From: Streptomyces sp. NBC_00654
Lineage (GTDB): Bacteria > Actinomycetota > Actinomycetes > Streptomycetales > Streptomycetaceae
Direction of reading: 5' to 3'
Length of the DNA stretch: 64,000 nucleotides
NCBI RefSeq assembly: GCF_026341775.1
Contig: NZ_JAPEOB010000001.1
Location: forward strand, 1,116,001 to 1,180,000
The notes beneath the pieces were generated by a model. It saw nothing but the letters and a program-made list of their open reading frames with translations, was not told the DNA's origin and did not search any database. A program made the translations under genes and the position numbers. Positions 14,616 to 23,263 of this stretch are shown here, piece by piece. How positions within the stretch are numbered: the stretch's first letter is position 1; each line of letters opens with the position of its first letter.

Positions 14616-16385
14616 CTACACCCAGGTGTCCAGCCACATCCGGTCGCGCCAGGAGTCCTCCGGGATGGAGGTCCCCGTGTACAGCGGCCAGAAGTAGATG
14701 AAGTTCCAGACGATCAGCAGGATCAGCACGCCCGCCGCGACCGCGCCCAGCGTCCGGCGTCTCTCACCGCCGGGGTCGTCGGTCGGCAGGCCGAGTTCCG
14801 CTTTCGCCCCCGTGCCCGCCGCGGGCCCCAGCATCGCGCCGATCATCATCGACACGGCCAGGCACAGGAACGGGACGAACACGACCGCGTAGAAGAGGAA
14901 GATCGTGCGCTCCTGGTAGAAGAACCAGGGCAGCCAGCCCGCCGCCACACCGCAGGCGATGGCGCCCGCCCGCCAGTCGCGCCGGAAGAACCAGCGCCAC
15001 AGCACGTACAGCAGCGCGAAGCACGCGGCCCACCAGAGCAGCGGGGTGCCGATGGCGAGCACCTCGCTGGCGCACTTGCCGGTCGCGGACTCCTTGCAGC
15101 CGCTCGTCTCCTCGTAGAAGTACGAGACGGGGCGGCCCAGGATGATCCAGCTCCAGGGGTTGGACTCGTACGTGTGGCCGGACGTCAGGCCGACGTGGAA
15201 GTCGTACACCTGGTTCTCGTAGTGCCACAGGCTGCGCAGCCAGTCGGGCAGCCAGGTCCAGCTGCCGCCCTTGCCCTCGGTCGCCGCCCAGTTGCGGTAG
15301 TAGCCCTTGTCCGTGACGATCCAGCCGGTCCACGAGACCACGTACGTGCCGATCGCGACCGGCACCGTGGAGACGAACGCGGGCACCAGATCGCGCAGGA
15401 CCACCGCCCGGTAGGGCCGTACCGCGCCCGCCGTGCGCCGCCCGGCCACGTCCCACAGCACCGCCATCACGCCGAACGCGGCCAGGATGTAGAGGCCGTT
15501 CCACTTCGTGGCGAACGCCAGCCCCAGCATCAGGCCCGCGGCGATCCGCCACGGCCGCCACCCCAGGCGCAGGTTCTCGGCGATGTGTGCGTCCGGGCGC
15601 AGCACCCCCTCCGCCTCGTCGTAGGGCAGCGCGGCGGCCAGTTTCCGGCGGGCCCAGTCGCGGTCGATCACCAGGCACCCGAAGGCCGCCAGCACGAAGA
15701 ACATCAGGATCAGGTCGAGCAGCGCGGTGCGGCTCATCACGAAGTGCAGGCCGTCCACCGCGAGGAGCAGGCCCGCCAGACAGCCCAGGAACGTGGACCG
15801 GAAGAGCCGCCGGCCGATCCGGCACAGCATCAGGACGGACACCGTGCCGAGCAGCGCGACCATGAAGCGCCAGCCGAACGGCGTGAAGCCGAACATCTGC
15901 TCACCGAGCCCGATGATCCACTTGCCGACCGGCGGATGCACGACATAGCCGGGATCGACGGGGATCTCCACCCCGGAGGGGTTCTTCAGGATCAGTTTGT
16001 CGATGTCCTTGGGCCACGCCCCCTCGTACCCCTGGTTGACCAGGGCCCAGGCGTCCTTGGCGTAGTACGTCTCATCGAATATCACCGCGTCCGGCTTGCC
16101 CAGGTCGTGGAACCGCAGCAGCCCGGCGACCAGCGCCACCAGCAGCGGCCCGCCCCAGGCCGACCAGCGCACCAGACGGTCCGCGAGCGTCGGAGGCACG
16201 CCGAGCACCGCCCACAGCCGGGCTCCCGGGCGGGTGTACGGCGGCACCAGCCGCTCGCGCAGCCCGATTCCCGGCCGGGGCGAATGGCCGAAGCGGCGCA
16301 GCCGCCGCTGCCAGGAATGCGACTCTTCGCCGTGCTGGTCCCCGGCGTCTTGGCCCTGCTGGGCTTCGGGCGCAGTACTCGTCAC
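14616..16385 (-). CDS. pmt: Protein O-mannosyltransferase (dolichyl/polyprenyl-phosphate-mannose)
   Basis: A 589-residue polytopic membrane enzyme of the PMT/GT39 family, transferring mannose from polyprenyl-phosphate-mannose to secreted proteins; in S. coelicolor pmt mutants are phage phi-C31 resistant and sensitive to cell-wall antibiotics. The catalytic Asp-Glu pair is in the first loop (DAVIFDETYYAKDAWALVNQ), then 'VHPPVGKWIIGLGEQMFG' and further conserved PMT blocks, with about ten membrane spans. The GTG at 16385 (VTSTAPEAQQGQ) is preferred over longer frames that run into the divergent rsmI gene. It is transcribed away from rsmI; the intergenic gap is only 52 bp. Confidence 0.93.
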   Translation of the reverse strand: MTSTAPEAQQGQDAGDQHGEESHSWQRRLRRFGHSPRPGIGLRERLVPPYTRPGARLWAVLGVPPTLADRLVRWSAWGGPLLVALVAGLLRFHDLGKPDAVIFDETYYAKDAWALVNQGYEGAWPKDIDKLILKNPSGVEIPVDPGYVVHPPVGKWIIGLGEQMFGFTPFGWRFMVALLGTVSVLMLCRIGRRLFRSTFLGCLAGLLLAVDGLHFVMSRTALLDLILMFFVLAAFGCLVIDRDWARRKLAAALPYDEAEGVLRPDAHIAENLRLGWRPWRIAAGLMLGLAFATKWNGLYILAAFGVMAVLWDVAGRRTAGAVRPYRAVVLRDLVPAFVSTVPVAIGTYVVSWTGWIVTDKGYYRNWAATEGKGGSWTWLPDWLRSLWHYENQVYDFHVGLTSGHTYESNPWSWIILGRPVSYFYEETSGCKESATGKCASEVLAIGTPLLWWAACFALLYVLWRWFFRRDWRAGAIACGVAAGWLPWFFYQERTIFLFYAVVFVPFLCLAVSMMIGAMLGPAAGTGAKAELGLPTDDPGGERRRTLGAVAAGVLILLIVWNFIYFWPLYTGTSIPEDSWRDRMWLDTWV

Positions 16386-16437
16386 CGCGCCATCGTAGGG
16401 AACGCATCTGTGCGAGGCGCGCTCCCGGGCTGGGAGG

Positions 16438-17316
16438 ATGGTTGTTGTGACTGGAACGACTGGAACGCTGGTACTCGCAGGGACCCCCATCGGTGATGTG
16501 GCGGACGCCCCGCCACGGCTCGCCGCCGAGCTGGAGCGGGCCGACGTCGTCGCCGCCGAGGACACCCGGCGGCTGCGCCGTCTCACCCAGGCGCTCGGCA
16601 TCCACACCACGGGGCGTGTCGTCTCCTACTTCGAGGGCAACGAGTCGGCCCGCACGCCGGAACTCGTCGAGGCGCTGACGGGCGGCGCCCGGGTGCTGCT
16701 GGTCACGGACGCCGGGATGCCGTCCGTCTCCGACCCCGGCTACCGGCTCGTCGCCGCGGCCGTCGAGAAGGACATCCGGGTCACGGCGGTGCCGGGCCCG
16801 TCGGCGGTGCTGACGGCGCTCGCCCTGTCCGGGCTGCCGGTGGACCGGTTCTGCTTCGAGGGCTTCCTGCCCCGCAAGGCGGGCGAACGTCTCGGCAAGC
16901 TCCGGGAGGTCGCCGACGAGCGCCGCACGATGGTCTTCTTCGAGGCCCCGCACCGGCTCGACGACACCCTGGCCGCGATGGCCGAGGTGTTCGGCGCGGA
17001 CCGCCGGGCCGCCGTGTGCCGGGAGCTGACCAAGACGTACGAGGAAGTGAAGCGCGGCCCGCTGGGCGATCTCGCCGTCTGGGCGGCGGACGGCGTACGC
17101 GGTGAGATCACCGTGGTCGTCGAGGGAGCCACGGACTCCGGCAACGAGGACCTGGACCCCGAGGAGCTCGTCCGCAGGGTGCAGGTCCGCGAGGAGGCGG
17201 GGGAGCGGCGCAAGGAGGCCATCGCGGCGGTCGCGGCGGCTGCCGGGCTGCCCAAGCGCGAGGTGTTCGACGCGGTGGTCGCGGCCAAGAACGCCGCCCG
17301 GCCTCCGAAGCCCTGA
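16438..17316 (+). CDS. rsmI: 16S rRNA (cytidine-1402-2'-O)-methyltransferase
   Basis: A 292-residue enzyme that 2'-O-methylates C1402 in the decoding centre of 16S rRNA. Tetrapyrrole-methylase fold motifs are visible: GTLVLAGTPIGDVADAPPR at the N-terminus, AEDTRRLRRL, VLLVTDAGMPSVSDPGYRLV (SAM site) and AVPGPSAVLTALALSGLP. The C-terminal RsmI helical domain follows (KREVFDAVVAAKN). The ATG at 16438 or the GTG at 16447 could be used; the latter gives the more usual VTGTTGTLVLAGTP start. Divergent from pmt. Confidence 0.94.
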   Translation: MVVVTGTTGTLVLAGTPIGDVADAPPRLAAELERADVVAAEDTRRLRRLTQALGIHTTGRVVSYFEGNESARTPELVEALTGGARVLLVTDAGMPSVSDPGYRLVAAAVEKDIRVTAVPGPSAVLTALALSGLPVDRFCFEGFLPRKAGERLGKLREVADERRTMVFFEAPHRLDDTLAAMAEVFGADRRAAVCRELTKTYEEVKRGPLGDLAVWAADGVRGEITVVVEGATDSGNEDLDPEELVRRVQVREEAGERRKEAIAAVAAAAGLPKREVFDAVVAAKNAARPPKP

Positions 17317-17424
17317 CCGGTCCGGCCCCCCGAAGCCCTGACCGGTCCGGGCGCGGCGCGCCGACCGGTCCGGGCCCGGGGCGCCGCGCGGTCCGGGTGC
17401 GGCGCGCCGGTCGGAGGTGTTACG

Positions 17425-18492
17425 TCAGAGCTTTTCCGTCAGCAGCTCGTGGATGGTCGCGATGAACGGGTCGGCCCTGTTCACCCGCCGGTCGACCATG
17501 GCCGCCAGGGCGGTGCCGGTGTCCGGGCGGAAGCCGAGGAACATCTGCTGCCCGAGCGTGGCTCCGGCATGGAAGCAGACCGGTCCGCGCGGTGACGGAT
17601 GGCGGAACCAGGTCAGCGTGTGCGTATGGGCGTGCCGCAGTCCGCGCCGCAGCAGCGGACGCCGTACGTCCGTGAGCGCGACGGCCAGCGGGCGGGTGGG
17701 CGCGACGGCCGGCGGCAGATGCGCCTCCAGGAACGTGAGCAGGTCCGACGGGGTCGCCCGTACCGCTCCGGCGGCGGTGAAGCCACCGGTGTCCAGCGCG
17801 GGCAGCGCCCTGCCGTCGCGTCGGTGCCCCACGGCATCGCTGCCCGGCGGACCCGGGCGCAGCCGCGTGCCGTCCAGCCCGAGCGGGCCCAGCACCTCCT
17901 GCTGGAGCAGGACCTCCCAGGGGGTGCCGGTGGCGGCGGCGAGGGTGTGCCCGAGCACGGAGACCGCGAAGTTCGAGTAGTGCCAGCGGGTGCCCGGCCG
18001 GTGACGCGGGCGGGCGCGCAGGAAGGCCCGTACGACCCGGTCGGCCGGGTAGCGGCTGTACGGGGCGGTGGACCACCGGGGCAGCGCCTGCGGGTAGAAG
18101 TCGGCCGGCAGCGCGGGGAGCCCCGAGGTGTGGGTGATCAGATGGCGCAGGGTGATGGCGCGCACGGCGGGATGCACCGGCCGGCCCGGGGCCAGCAGTT
18201 CGGCCGCCGAGTCCTCGTACCGCAGCCGGCCCGCCGCGACGAGTGCGGCCAGCAGCAGCCCGGTGAAGGGCTTCGACGCGGAGCCGAGCTCGTGGTGGAG
18301 CCGGTCGCGGGGCACCTCGCCGGGCTCGGCGCCGCCGAACCGGAGGGTGCGGTGGCCCCGGTGGCTGAGCGCGATCACGAGGCCGGGCGAGTCGATGGTC
18401 CGCGCGGCCCAGTCCAGCAGCCGGGCCCTCTCGCCGTGGTCCGGGGAGGGACGGCCGGCGGGGGCCCGGCGGACGTCCTGCCGGGCCGTCAC
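17425..18492 (-). CDS. Beta-lactamase-fold serine hydrolase in the peptide operon
   Basis: A 355-residue class C beta-lactamase/D-Ala-D-Ala-peptidase-like protein. Catalytic motifs are visible: S71-A-S-K74 (HELGSASKPFTG), Y172-S-N174 (WHYSNFAVSVLGH), and a late HAG (CFHAGATLGQQM) in the KTG position. No signal peptide is present, unlike secreted PBPs, so it probably acts in the cytoplasm. It is the last gene of a five-gene minus-strand operon and its GTG overlaps the stop of the DUF6895-like gene (GTGA at 18489-18492). Family members act as esterases, peptidases or transacylases; in this context processing or acylation of the 58-residue peptide is a reasonable guess. Confidence 0.86.
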   Translation of the reverse strand: MTARQDVRRAPAGRPSPDHGERARLLDWAARTIDSPGLVIALSHRGHRTLRFGGAEPGEVPRDRLHHELGSASKPFTGLLLAALVAAGRLRYEDSAAELLAPGRPVHPAVRAITLRHLITHTSGLPALPADFYPQALPRWSTAPYSRYPADRVVRAFLRARPRHRPGTRWHYSNFAVSVLGHTLAAATGTPWEVLLQQEVLGPLGLDGTRLRPGPPGSDAVGHRRDGRALPALDTGGFTAAGAVRATPSDLLTFLEAHLPPAVAPTRPLAVALTDVRRPLLRRGLRHAHTHTLTWFRHPSPRGPVCFHAGATLGQQMFLGFRPDTGTALAAMVDRRVNRADPFIATIHELLTEKL

Positions 18493-19418
18493 GCGGGGGC
18501 CGGGGCGGCGAGGTCCGACAGGGCGCGGGACAGGGCCAGCGCCGAGGCGAACGCGGCCACCAGCGTGGGGTGGTAGAGGAGGTCGAAGACCGACTCCTCG
18601 TCGCCCTCCGGCACCGGCATGGCGTCCATCACGGGCATCGCCCCGTCCGGCTGCTGGGCCCCGGCGAATCCCGCCCAGGCGGCCGGGTCCAGGGTCGGCT
18701 CCGGCAGGCAGGCATCGACCACGAGCAGTTCGCCCAGCAGGTCCCAGCGGCCCAGGTCGAGCCAGTCGTCCAGCCACACCGGCAGCCAGAGGGCGAGGTA
18801 GTCCGCCACCTCGGCGGGCAGCCCGGCCGGGTTCGCGCCCCAGTCCGTCAGATGGAAGACGGTGTGGGTGATGTCGTAGCCGATGTTGCCCTCGACGGTC
18901 CAGGGCTCGGGCCGCCGGGACAGCCAGGTGTTCCGGTACGCCTCGTCGACCGGCACGCTCGGCTCCAGTCCGAAGCGGCGCTCCACGGCGCTGAGTCCGA
19001 GCCGGCGCGCGGGCTGGACCTCCAGTCCGCCCCAGCTGGTCAGCCGGTGGTTCAGCCGGACGGCGGCCTCCAGCTCCGGCGCCCGGAACCCCAGCTCCCG
19101 GAACGGTACGTAGACCTCCATCGGAATGGGGCAGAGCGGTTCGTGCCGCTGGCCGTCGACCAGCCGGCTTCCCGAGCCGAGCAGGTCGTGCCAGGCGTGG
19201 TCGAGGAGCTTGCGCGCCAGGCCGGCCTGCCGGGAACCGGCGACCCCCTCCCGGAAGATGACCTTGCTGATCATCGCCAGCTCGCCGAGCGGCTTGAACC
19301 GGTCCAGGACACCCGCCTCGGGTGGCGGGTCGTCGTCCAGCCGGAAGCCCGTCCGGTGGTCGTAGAGCCATCCCAGGGCCCGCGCGCCCACGTCGTGGAT
19401 CTGCTGGATGCCGCTCAT
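18489..19418 (-). CDS. DUF6895-like protein, copy A
   Basis: A 309-residue soluble, mostly helical protein starting MSGIQQIHDVGARALGWLYD. It shares with the next gene upstream a set of motifs: LGW-x2-DHRTGF at the N-terminus, FKPLGELAMISKVIFRE, a central 'GYDITHTVFHLTDWG', and 'LLYHPTLVAAFASALAL' at the end. I believe this is the uncharacterised family listed as DUF6895. The conserved His/Asp in THTVFHLTDWG could be catalytic or metal ligands. It is coupled to the serine hydrolase gene by a GTGA overlap. Only 55% or less similar by eye to copy B, so the two probably work together or on different sites rather than being redundant. Confidence 0.75.
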   Translation of the reverse strand: MSGIQQIHDVGARALGWLYDHRTGFRLDDDPPPEAGVLDRFKPLGELAMISKVIFREGVAGSRQAGLARKLLDHAWHDLLGSGSRLVDGQRHEPLCPIPMEVYVPFRELGFRAPELEAAVRLNHRLTSWGGLEVQPARRLGLSAVERRFGLEPSVPVDEAYRNTWLSRRPEPWTVEGNIGYDITHTVFHLTDWGANPAGLPAEVADYLALWLPVWLDDWLDLGRWDLLGELLVVDACLPEPTLDPAAWAGFAGAQQPDGAMPVMDAMPVPEGDEESVFDLLYHPTLVAAFASALALSRALSDLAAPAPA

Positions 19419-19494
19419 GCGGCAGCTCCTTCCGTACGGCTGGTCCGGCTCATGCGACCGGTGCGGCTCGGATGACCGGTGCGGCCGGTGCGGT

Positions 19495-20508
19495 TCATGC
19501 GGCTGCCCCGGTTTCCGCTGCCGTGACGTCGGGCCGGTGTGCGGTGAGCCGCTTCAGGCACAGTGCGGCGGCGAACGCGGTCACCAGCGTGGAGTGGTAG
19601 CAGGCGAGAAAGGGGTACGGGTCCGGGTTCTCGTTCCCGGAGTCGGCCAACGGGCCCGTCTCCGGTACGGCGCCGCTCGCGGCCTGCGCGGTCGCGAGCG
19701 CGGGCCAGGCCGCGTCCAGCAGGGCCGAGGGCGGCGGGCCCGGCAGGGCGGCGGCGACCGCGAGCAGTTCGCCGGTCAGGTCCCACTGCTCGCTCTCCAG
19801 ACAGCCGTCGACCCAGGGGGGCAGCCAGGCCCGCAGATAGGCGTCGATGCCGGCGGGCATCCGCTCGGGGACGCAGCACCAGTCCGTGATGTGGAAGACG
19901 GTGTGGGTCAGCGCGTAGCCGGAGGGGCCCTCGAACATCCATGGCTCGGACAGCCCGCCCAGCCAGGTGCGCGCGAGGACCGGACCGGGGTCGGTGTGCG
20001 GGGCGGTGCCGACCCGCCGCTCCGAGTTGATCAGCCCCAGCTCCCGGTTGGCGTGCTGCTCGGTGTGGGCCCAGCCCCTGGTCGCGGAGAGGGTCCCGGC
20101 CAGGCGCTCGAAGCCCTCGTGGCGTAGCCCGTATCCGGCGAAGGCGGCGTAGATCTCGTACGGGTAGGCGGCGAAGGGTTCGCCGTGCAGCAGTTCCAGC
20201 AGCAGGTCGCCGGTGTGCAGCTGCTCCCAGGCGAAGGTGACGAGGTCCCCGGCCGTCCCGTGTTCCGGGGTGCCCGGGACGGTGCTGCGGCGGATCGTGG
20301 TGCACAGCTGGGCCAGCTCGCCCAGCGGCTTGAGCGTGGCGTTGACCTGGGTGTGCGGCTCCAGTACGTCCTGGGGGAGCACGAAGCCCGAGCGGTGGGC
20401 GTCGGCCCAGCCGAGTGCCTGCCGCAGGACGCGGGGCAGGACGGACAGCGCCGCGCCCGTCGTGCCGCCGTGCTGTGCGTCGGGGCCGGCGGCCGCCGCT
20501 GCCGTCAC
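19495..20508 (-). CDS. DUF6895-like protein, copy B
   Basis: A 337-residue paralogue of the downstream gene. The matching motifs are LGWADAHRSGFVLPQD, LKPLGELAQLCTTIRRS, YALTHTVFHITDWC and YHSTLVTAFAAALCLKRL. It has an extra Ala-rich N-terminal tail of about 30 residues. The GTG at 20508 overlaps the stop of the upstream gene (GTGA at 20505-20508); the frame extends further 5' but only as the shadow of that gene. A 76-base gap containing short Arg/Thr-coding repeats separates it from copy A. Function unknown. Confidence 0.75.
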   Translation of the reverse strand: MTAAAAAGPDAQHGGTTGAALSVLPRVLRQALGWADAHRSGFVLPQDVLEPHTQVNATLKPLGELAQLCTTIRRSTVPGTPEHGTAGDLVTFAWEQLHTGDLLLELLHGEPFAAYPYEIYAAFAGYGLRHEGFERLAGTLSATRGWAHTEQHANRELGLINSERRVGTAPHTDPGPVLARTWLGGLSEPWMFEGPSGYALTHTVFHITDWCCVPERMPAGIDAYLRAWLPPWVDGCLESEQWDLTGELLAVAAALPGPPPSALLDAAWPALATAQAASGAVPETGPLADSGNENPDPYPFLACYHSTLVTAFAAALCLKRLTAHRPDVTAAETGAAA

Positions 20509-21224
20509 CGCGCCCGCCCCTCGGCCATGAGCCGGGCCGCCCGTACGTGCAGCGTGACCCGGGGGTCCGGGCCGCCCATGAGCTCGACGAAGTCGAGTCC
20601 GCGCTCCAGGCCCAGGCTCTCGGGACGGCCGTCCAGCGCGGCCAGCCAGCGGCCGGCACCCGCCGCCTGGAGCCAGTTGCGCCGCCGCACCGCGCGCACG
20701 AATCCCCGGGACAGGTCCACGACCCGGTGTGCGGCGGCCCGGTGCACGGCCGACGAGGCGGCCGGGACGGCGAGCGGGGCCAGTACGGAGAGCTGATGGG
20801 TGAACGCCTGCCAGGGAGCCCCTTCGAGCCAGGCCGCATCCGGCTCGTCGACACCGGGTCCGGCGGCCGGCGGCTGTCCCGGAGCGGTGGTGGCCGGTGC
20901 CGTCCGGTGCAGGGCCGACATCATGCCCCAGTGGCTCCAGGCCGCCGCGTCGGAGGCGTCGGGCCTGGGCGGGAATTCCCGCACGGCACGGTGCAGCACG
21001 GCGATGTCGCCGGGATGCGGACTGCGCCCACGCAGAACACTGGGCAGAAGAAGGTCGGCCCCGATGACACGTACCGCGGCGATTCCCGTCCGGTTGTCCT
21101 CGTCGATTCCGGCGGCGCCGCATACCGTGGCGAGGTGGTCCCCGCTCCGAAGAGCGAGGACCACCTCTGTTGCCAGGTCATGCACGGCACCCGCGAGGGG
21201 GGACGAGGCATGTGACTGGTCCAT
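20505..21224 (-). CDS. Unknown protein of the peptide operon
   Basis: A 239-residue protein beginning MDQSHASSPLAGAVHDLATE. No membrane segment or recognised motif; it is helical, with Ala/Leu/Arg-rich stretches (AVHRAAAHRVVDLSRGFVRA, then VRRRNWLQAAGAGRWLAALD). It starts 10 bases after the peptide gene and ends overlapping copy B, so it sits second in the operon, a position often taken by a peptide-recognition or modification partner. I cannot name a family. High-confidence coding, unknown role. Confidence 0.7.
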   Translation of the reverse strand: MDQSHASSPLAGAVHDLATEVVLALRSGDHLATVCGAAGIDEDNRTGIAAVRVIGADLLLPSVLRGRSPHPGDIAVLHRAVREFPPRPDASDAAAWSHWGMMSALHRTAPATTAPGQPPAAGPGVDEPDAAWLEGAPWQAFTHQLSVLAPLAVPAASSAVHRAAAHRVVDLSRGFVRAVRRRNWLQAAGAGRWLAALDGRPESLGLERGLDFVELMGGPDPRVTLHVRAARLMAEGRAR

Positions 21225-21234
21225 GTGCTACCGA

Positions 21235-21411
21235 CTAGCCCTTCTTCGGGCGGGGGGTCGGAGGCGCGAGCAGCAGGAGCGAGCCGCCTCCGAGAAGGGC
21301 GAGGTACGCGCACTCGCGCGAGTCCCGGTAGAAGCCCTCGGCCTCGCCCGGGTTGAGAGCCGCGTCGAGGTCGAGCTCGATGTCGGTGGCAGTGGATTCG
21401 GTGGTGTACAT
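21235..21411 (-). CDS. 58-residue peptide, candidate precursor for the DUF6895 operon
   Basis: A short first gene of the operon, ATG at 21411. The N-terminal half is acidic and leader-like (MYTTESTATDIELDLDAALN, then PGEAEGFYRDSRECAY); the C-terminal half has a hydrophobic Gly/Leu block, LALLGGGSLLLLAPPTP, ending in a basic RPKKG. There is one Cys. This bipartite layout is what a ribosomally made, post-translationally modified peptide would look like; a small membrane-associated protein is the alternative. The upstream 400 bases are much more AT-rich than the surroundings, as for a strong promoter. An in-frame ATG at 21468 would add 19 basic residues. Confidence 0.72.
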   Translation of the reverse strand: MYTTESTATDIELDLDAALNPGEAEGFYRDSRECAYLALLGGGSLLLLAPPTPRPKKG

Positions 21412-21827
21412 GGGTGTTTCCCCGTCCTGTGGGAAGTGGGGTTTGCGTACGGTCCGAGTGAAATACACGAAATGTAAAGCCGCAATTCGGGCGGATTGGC
21501 CCTGGAATTTCTTCTTTCAATTGAATGATGAATTCTCATGGCTCTCAGTAAGGCGATGGCCTGGGGCAATGCCTATTCCGTTCACGCGAACGGAGGGTGG
21601 TGCGCGGGGCGCATTCGCCCCTGCGCGGGGGGCGCTCACGGGCGGTCGGTGCGGGGCCGGTCACGGGCGTTCCTGCCCGGGGCCATGCGGGGGCAAAGGG
21701 CTGCCAAAGGAGGCCAAGAACGCATCAATGCTGGCCCTGAGCTGGTGCGTCCGCCCATACGGAGGTGTCCACTGGAAGGTGACGGGCAATCCCCGGAGTG
21801 CTTGTCCGGCGGACAAGAGGAGCAGGT
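21412..21827. other. Divergent intergenic region (416 bp)
   Basis: Between the peptide gene (minus) and the zinc-ribbon gene (plus). Bases 21460-21545 are unusually AT-rich for this genome (for example TTTCTTCTTTCAATTGAATG) and probably contain the operon promoter. No convincing gene is visible. Confidence 0.5.
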
Positions 21828-22208
21828 ATGAGCGAGATCGCAGCAACCACCGTGCATGAGGCGTACGCCTTCGCCTGCATGAGGTGTGGATACGGCTGGG
21901 AACAGGCCTACGAGATAGAGCACCACGTCGACGGTTCCGGCCATGCCTTCGTGGTCTACAAGGCGGACGGGGAGCGCGTGCCTTCACCGCTGTCCACTCC
22001 TACCTGCACGAACTGCGGTGGACACGTGGTCCGGATCATGCGGGCCGGCCGGGTCTCCATCGTGCAGCAACTGCTCCAGCGCCAGCAGATCCCCAAGCCC
22101 CCGGAGCCCGCCGAACAGGACGAGGTGGCCGCGGTGGCCGTCGGCGCGCCGCGGACACCGCACCACTGGCATCTGTCCGACCTGCTGCACCCCTTCCACC
22201 GCCGGTGA
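21828..22208 (+). CDS. Zinc-ribbon-like conserved actinobacterial protein
   Basis: A 126-residue protein starting MSEIAATTVHEAYAFACMRC, after a strong AGAGGAG ribosome site. Two Cys pairs, C-M-R-C near residue 17 and C-T-N-C near residue 63, frame a beta-rich domain and probably bind one zinc. The C-terminus is a Pro/Ala-rich tail ending HWHLSDLLHPFHRR. A homologue lies next to tatD in S. coelicolor as I recall. Function unknown; nucleic-acid binding is possible. Confidence 0.8.
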   Translation: MSEIAATTVHEAYAFACMRCGYGWEQAYEIEHHVDGSGHAFVVYKADGERVPSPLSTPTCTNCGGHVVRIMRAGRVSIVQQLLQRQQIPKPPEPAEQDEVAAVAVGAPRTPHHWHLSDLLHPFHRR

Positions 22209-22280
22209 GCCGTCGGTTCCACCGCCGGTGAGCCCTCGGCCCGTGCCCTCGTGCGCCCGTGCCCTCGTACGATCGTGGGC

Positions 22281-23147
22281 ATGAGCCGTACCGAAGCCCC
22301 GCCGCTGCCCGAACCCCTGCGGGTTCCGGTCGCCGATTCGCACACCCACCTGGACATGCAGGACGGAACGGTCGAGGAGGGCCTGGCCAGGGCCGCCGCG
22401 GTCAACGTCACCACCGTCGTCCAGGTGGGCTGCGACGTCGCGGGCTCGCGATGGGCCGCCGAGACCGCCGCCGCACACCCGGCCGTGCACGCCTCGGTCG
22501 CCCTGCACCCCAACGAGGCGCCGCGCATCGTGCACGGCGACCCCGACGGCACCTCGCGCCAGGGCGCCAGGACGCCGGGCGGCAGGGCGGCCCTCGACGA
22601 GGCGCTCGCCGAGATCGACGCGCTGGCCGCCCTCGACCACGTACGCGGTGTCGGCGAGACCGGTCTCGACCACTTCCGTACGGGTCCCGAGGGCATGGCC
22701 GCCCAGGAGGAGTCCTTCCGGGCCCACATCGAGATCGCCAAACGCCACGGCAAGGCGCTCGTCATCCACGACCGCGAGGCGCACGCGGATGTGCTGCGCG
22801 TCCTCGCCGACGCGGGCGCCCCCGAGCGGACGGTCTTCCACTGCTACTCCGGCGACGCCGAGATGGCCCGGATCTGCGCGGACGCCGGGTACTTCATGTC
22901 CTTCGCGGGCAACGTCACCTTCAAGAACGCCCAGCCGCTGCGCGACGCGCTGGCCGTCGCGCCGACCGAGCTGGTCCTGGTCGAGACGGACGCCCCCTTC
23001 CTGACCCCCGCCCCGTACCGGGGGCGGCCCAACGCGCCGTATCTCATCCCGGTCACCCTGCGCGCCATGGCGGAGGTGAAGGGCGTCGATGAGGACACCC
23101 TGGCGGCGGCGGTCTACGACAACACCGCTCGGGCCTTCGACTTCTGA
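22281..23147 (+). CDS. tatD: TatD-family metal-dependent DNase
   Basis: A 288-residue TIM-barrel hydrolase. Metal ligands: VADSHTHLDM near the N-terminus, the Glu in VGETGLDHFR, VIHDREAHADV, FHCYSGDAEM and the final VETDAPFLTPAPYRGR. TatD proteins are 3'-5' exonucleases and also act as D-aminoacyl-tRNA or quality-control enzymes. An insertion of about 25 residues (DPDGTSRQGARTPGGR) after HPNEAPRI is typical of actinobacterial members. ATG at 22281. Usually rpfB lies next; here rsmA follows after 116 bases. Confidence 0.92.
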   Translation: MSRTEAPPLPEPLRVPVADSHTHLDMQDGTVEEGLARAAAVNVTTVVQVGCDVAGSRWAAETAAAHPAVHASVALHPNEAPRIVHGDPDGTSRQGARTPGGRAALDEALAEIDALAALDHVRGVGETGLDHFRTGPEGMAAQEESFRAHIEIAKRHGKALVIHDREAHADVLRVLADAGAPERTVFHCYSGDAEMARICADAGYFMSFAGNVTFKNAQPLRDALAVAPTELVLVETDAPFLTPAPYRGRPNAPYLIPVTLRAMAEVKGVDEDTLAAAVYDNTARAFDF

Positions 23148-23263
23148 GGCACGGCACGGGGGCACCGCGGCGCACGGCACGGGCGGCCCCGCGGAAAGCG
23201 GCACCGGCGGCCCCGCGGGCGCGACGGCACGGCGGCACCGCGCCGCGGCCGTAGGCTTACCGG

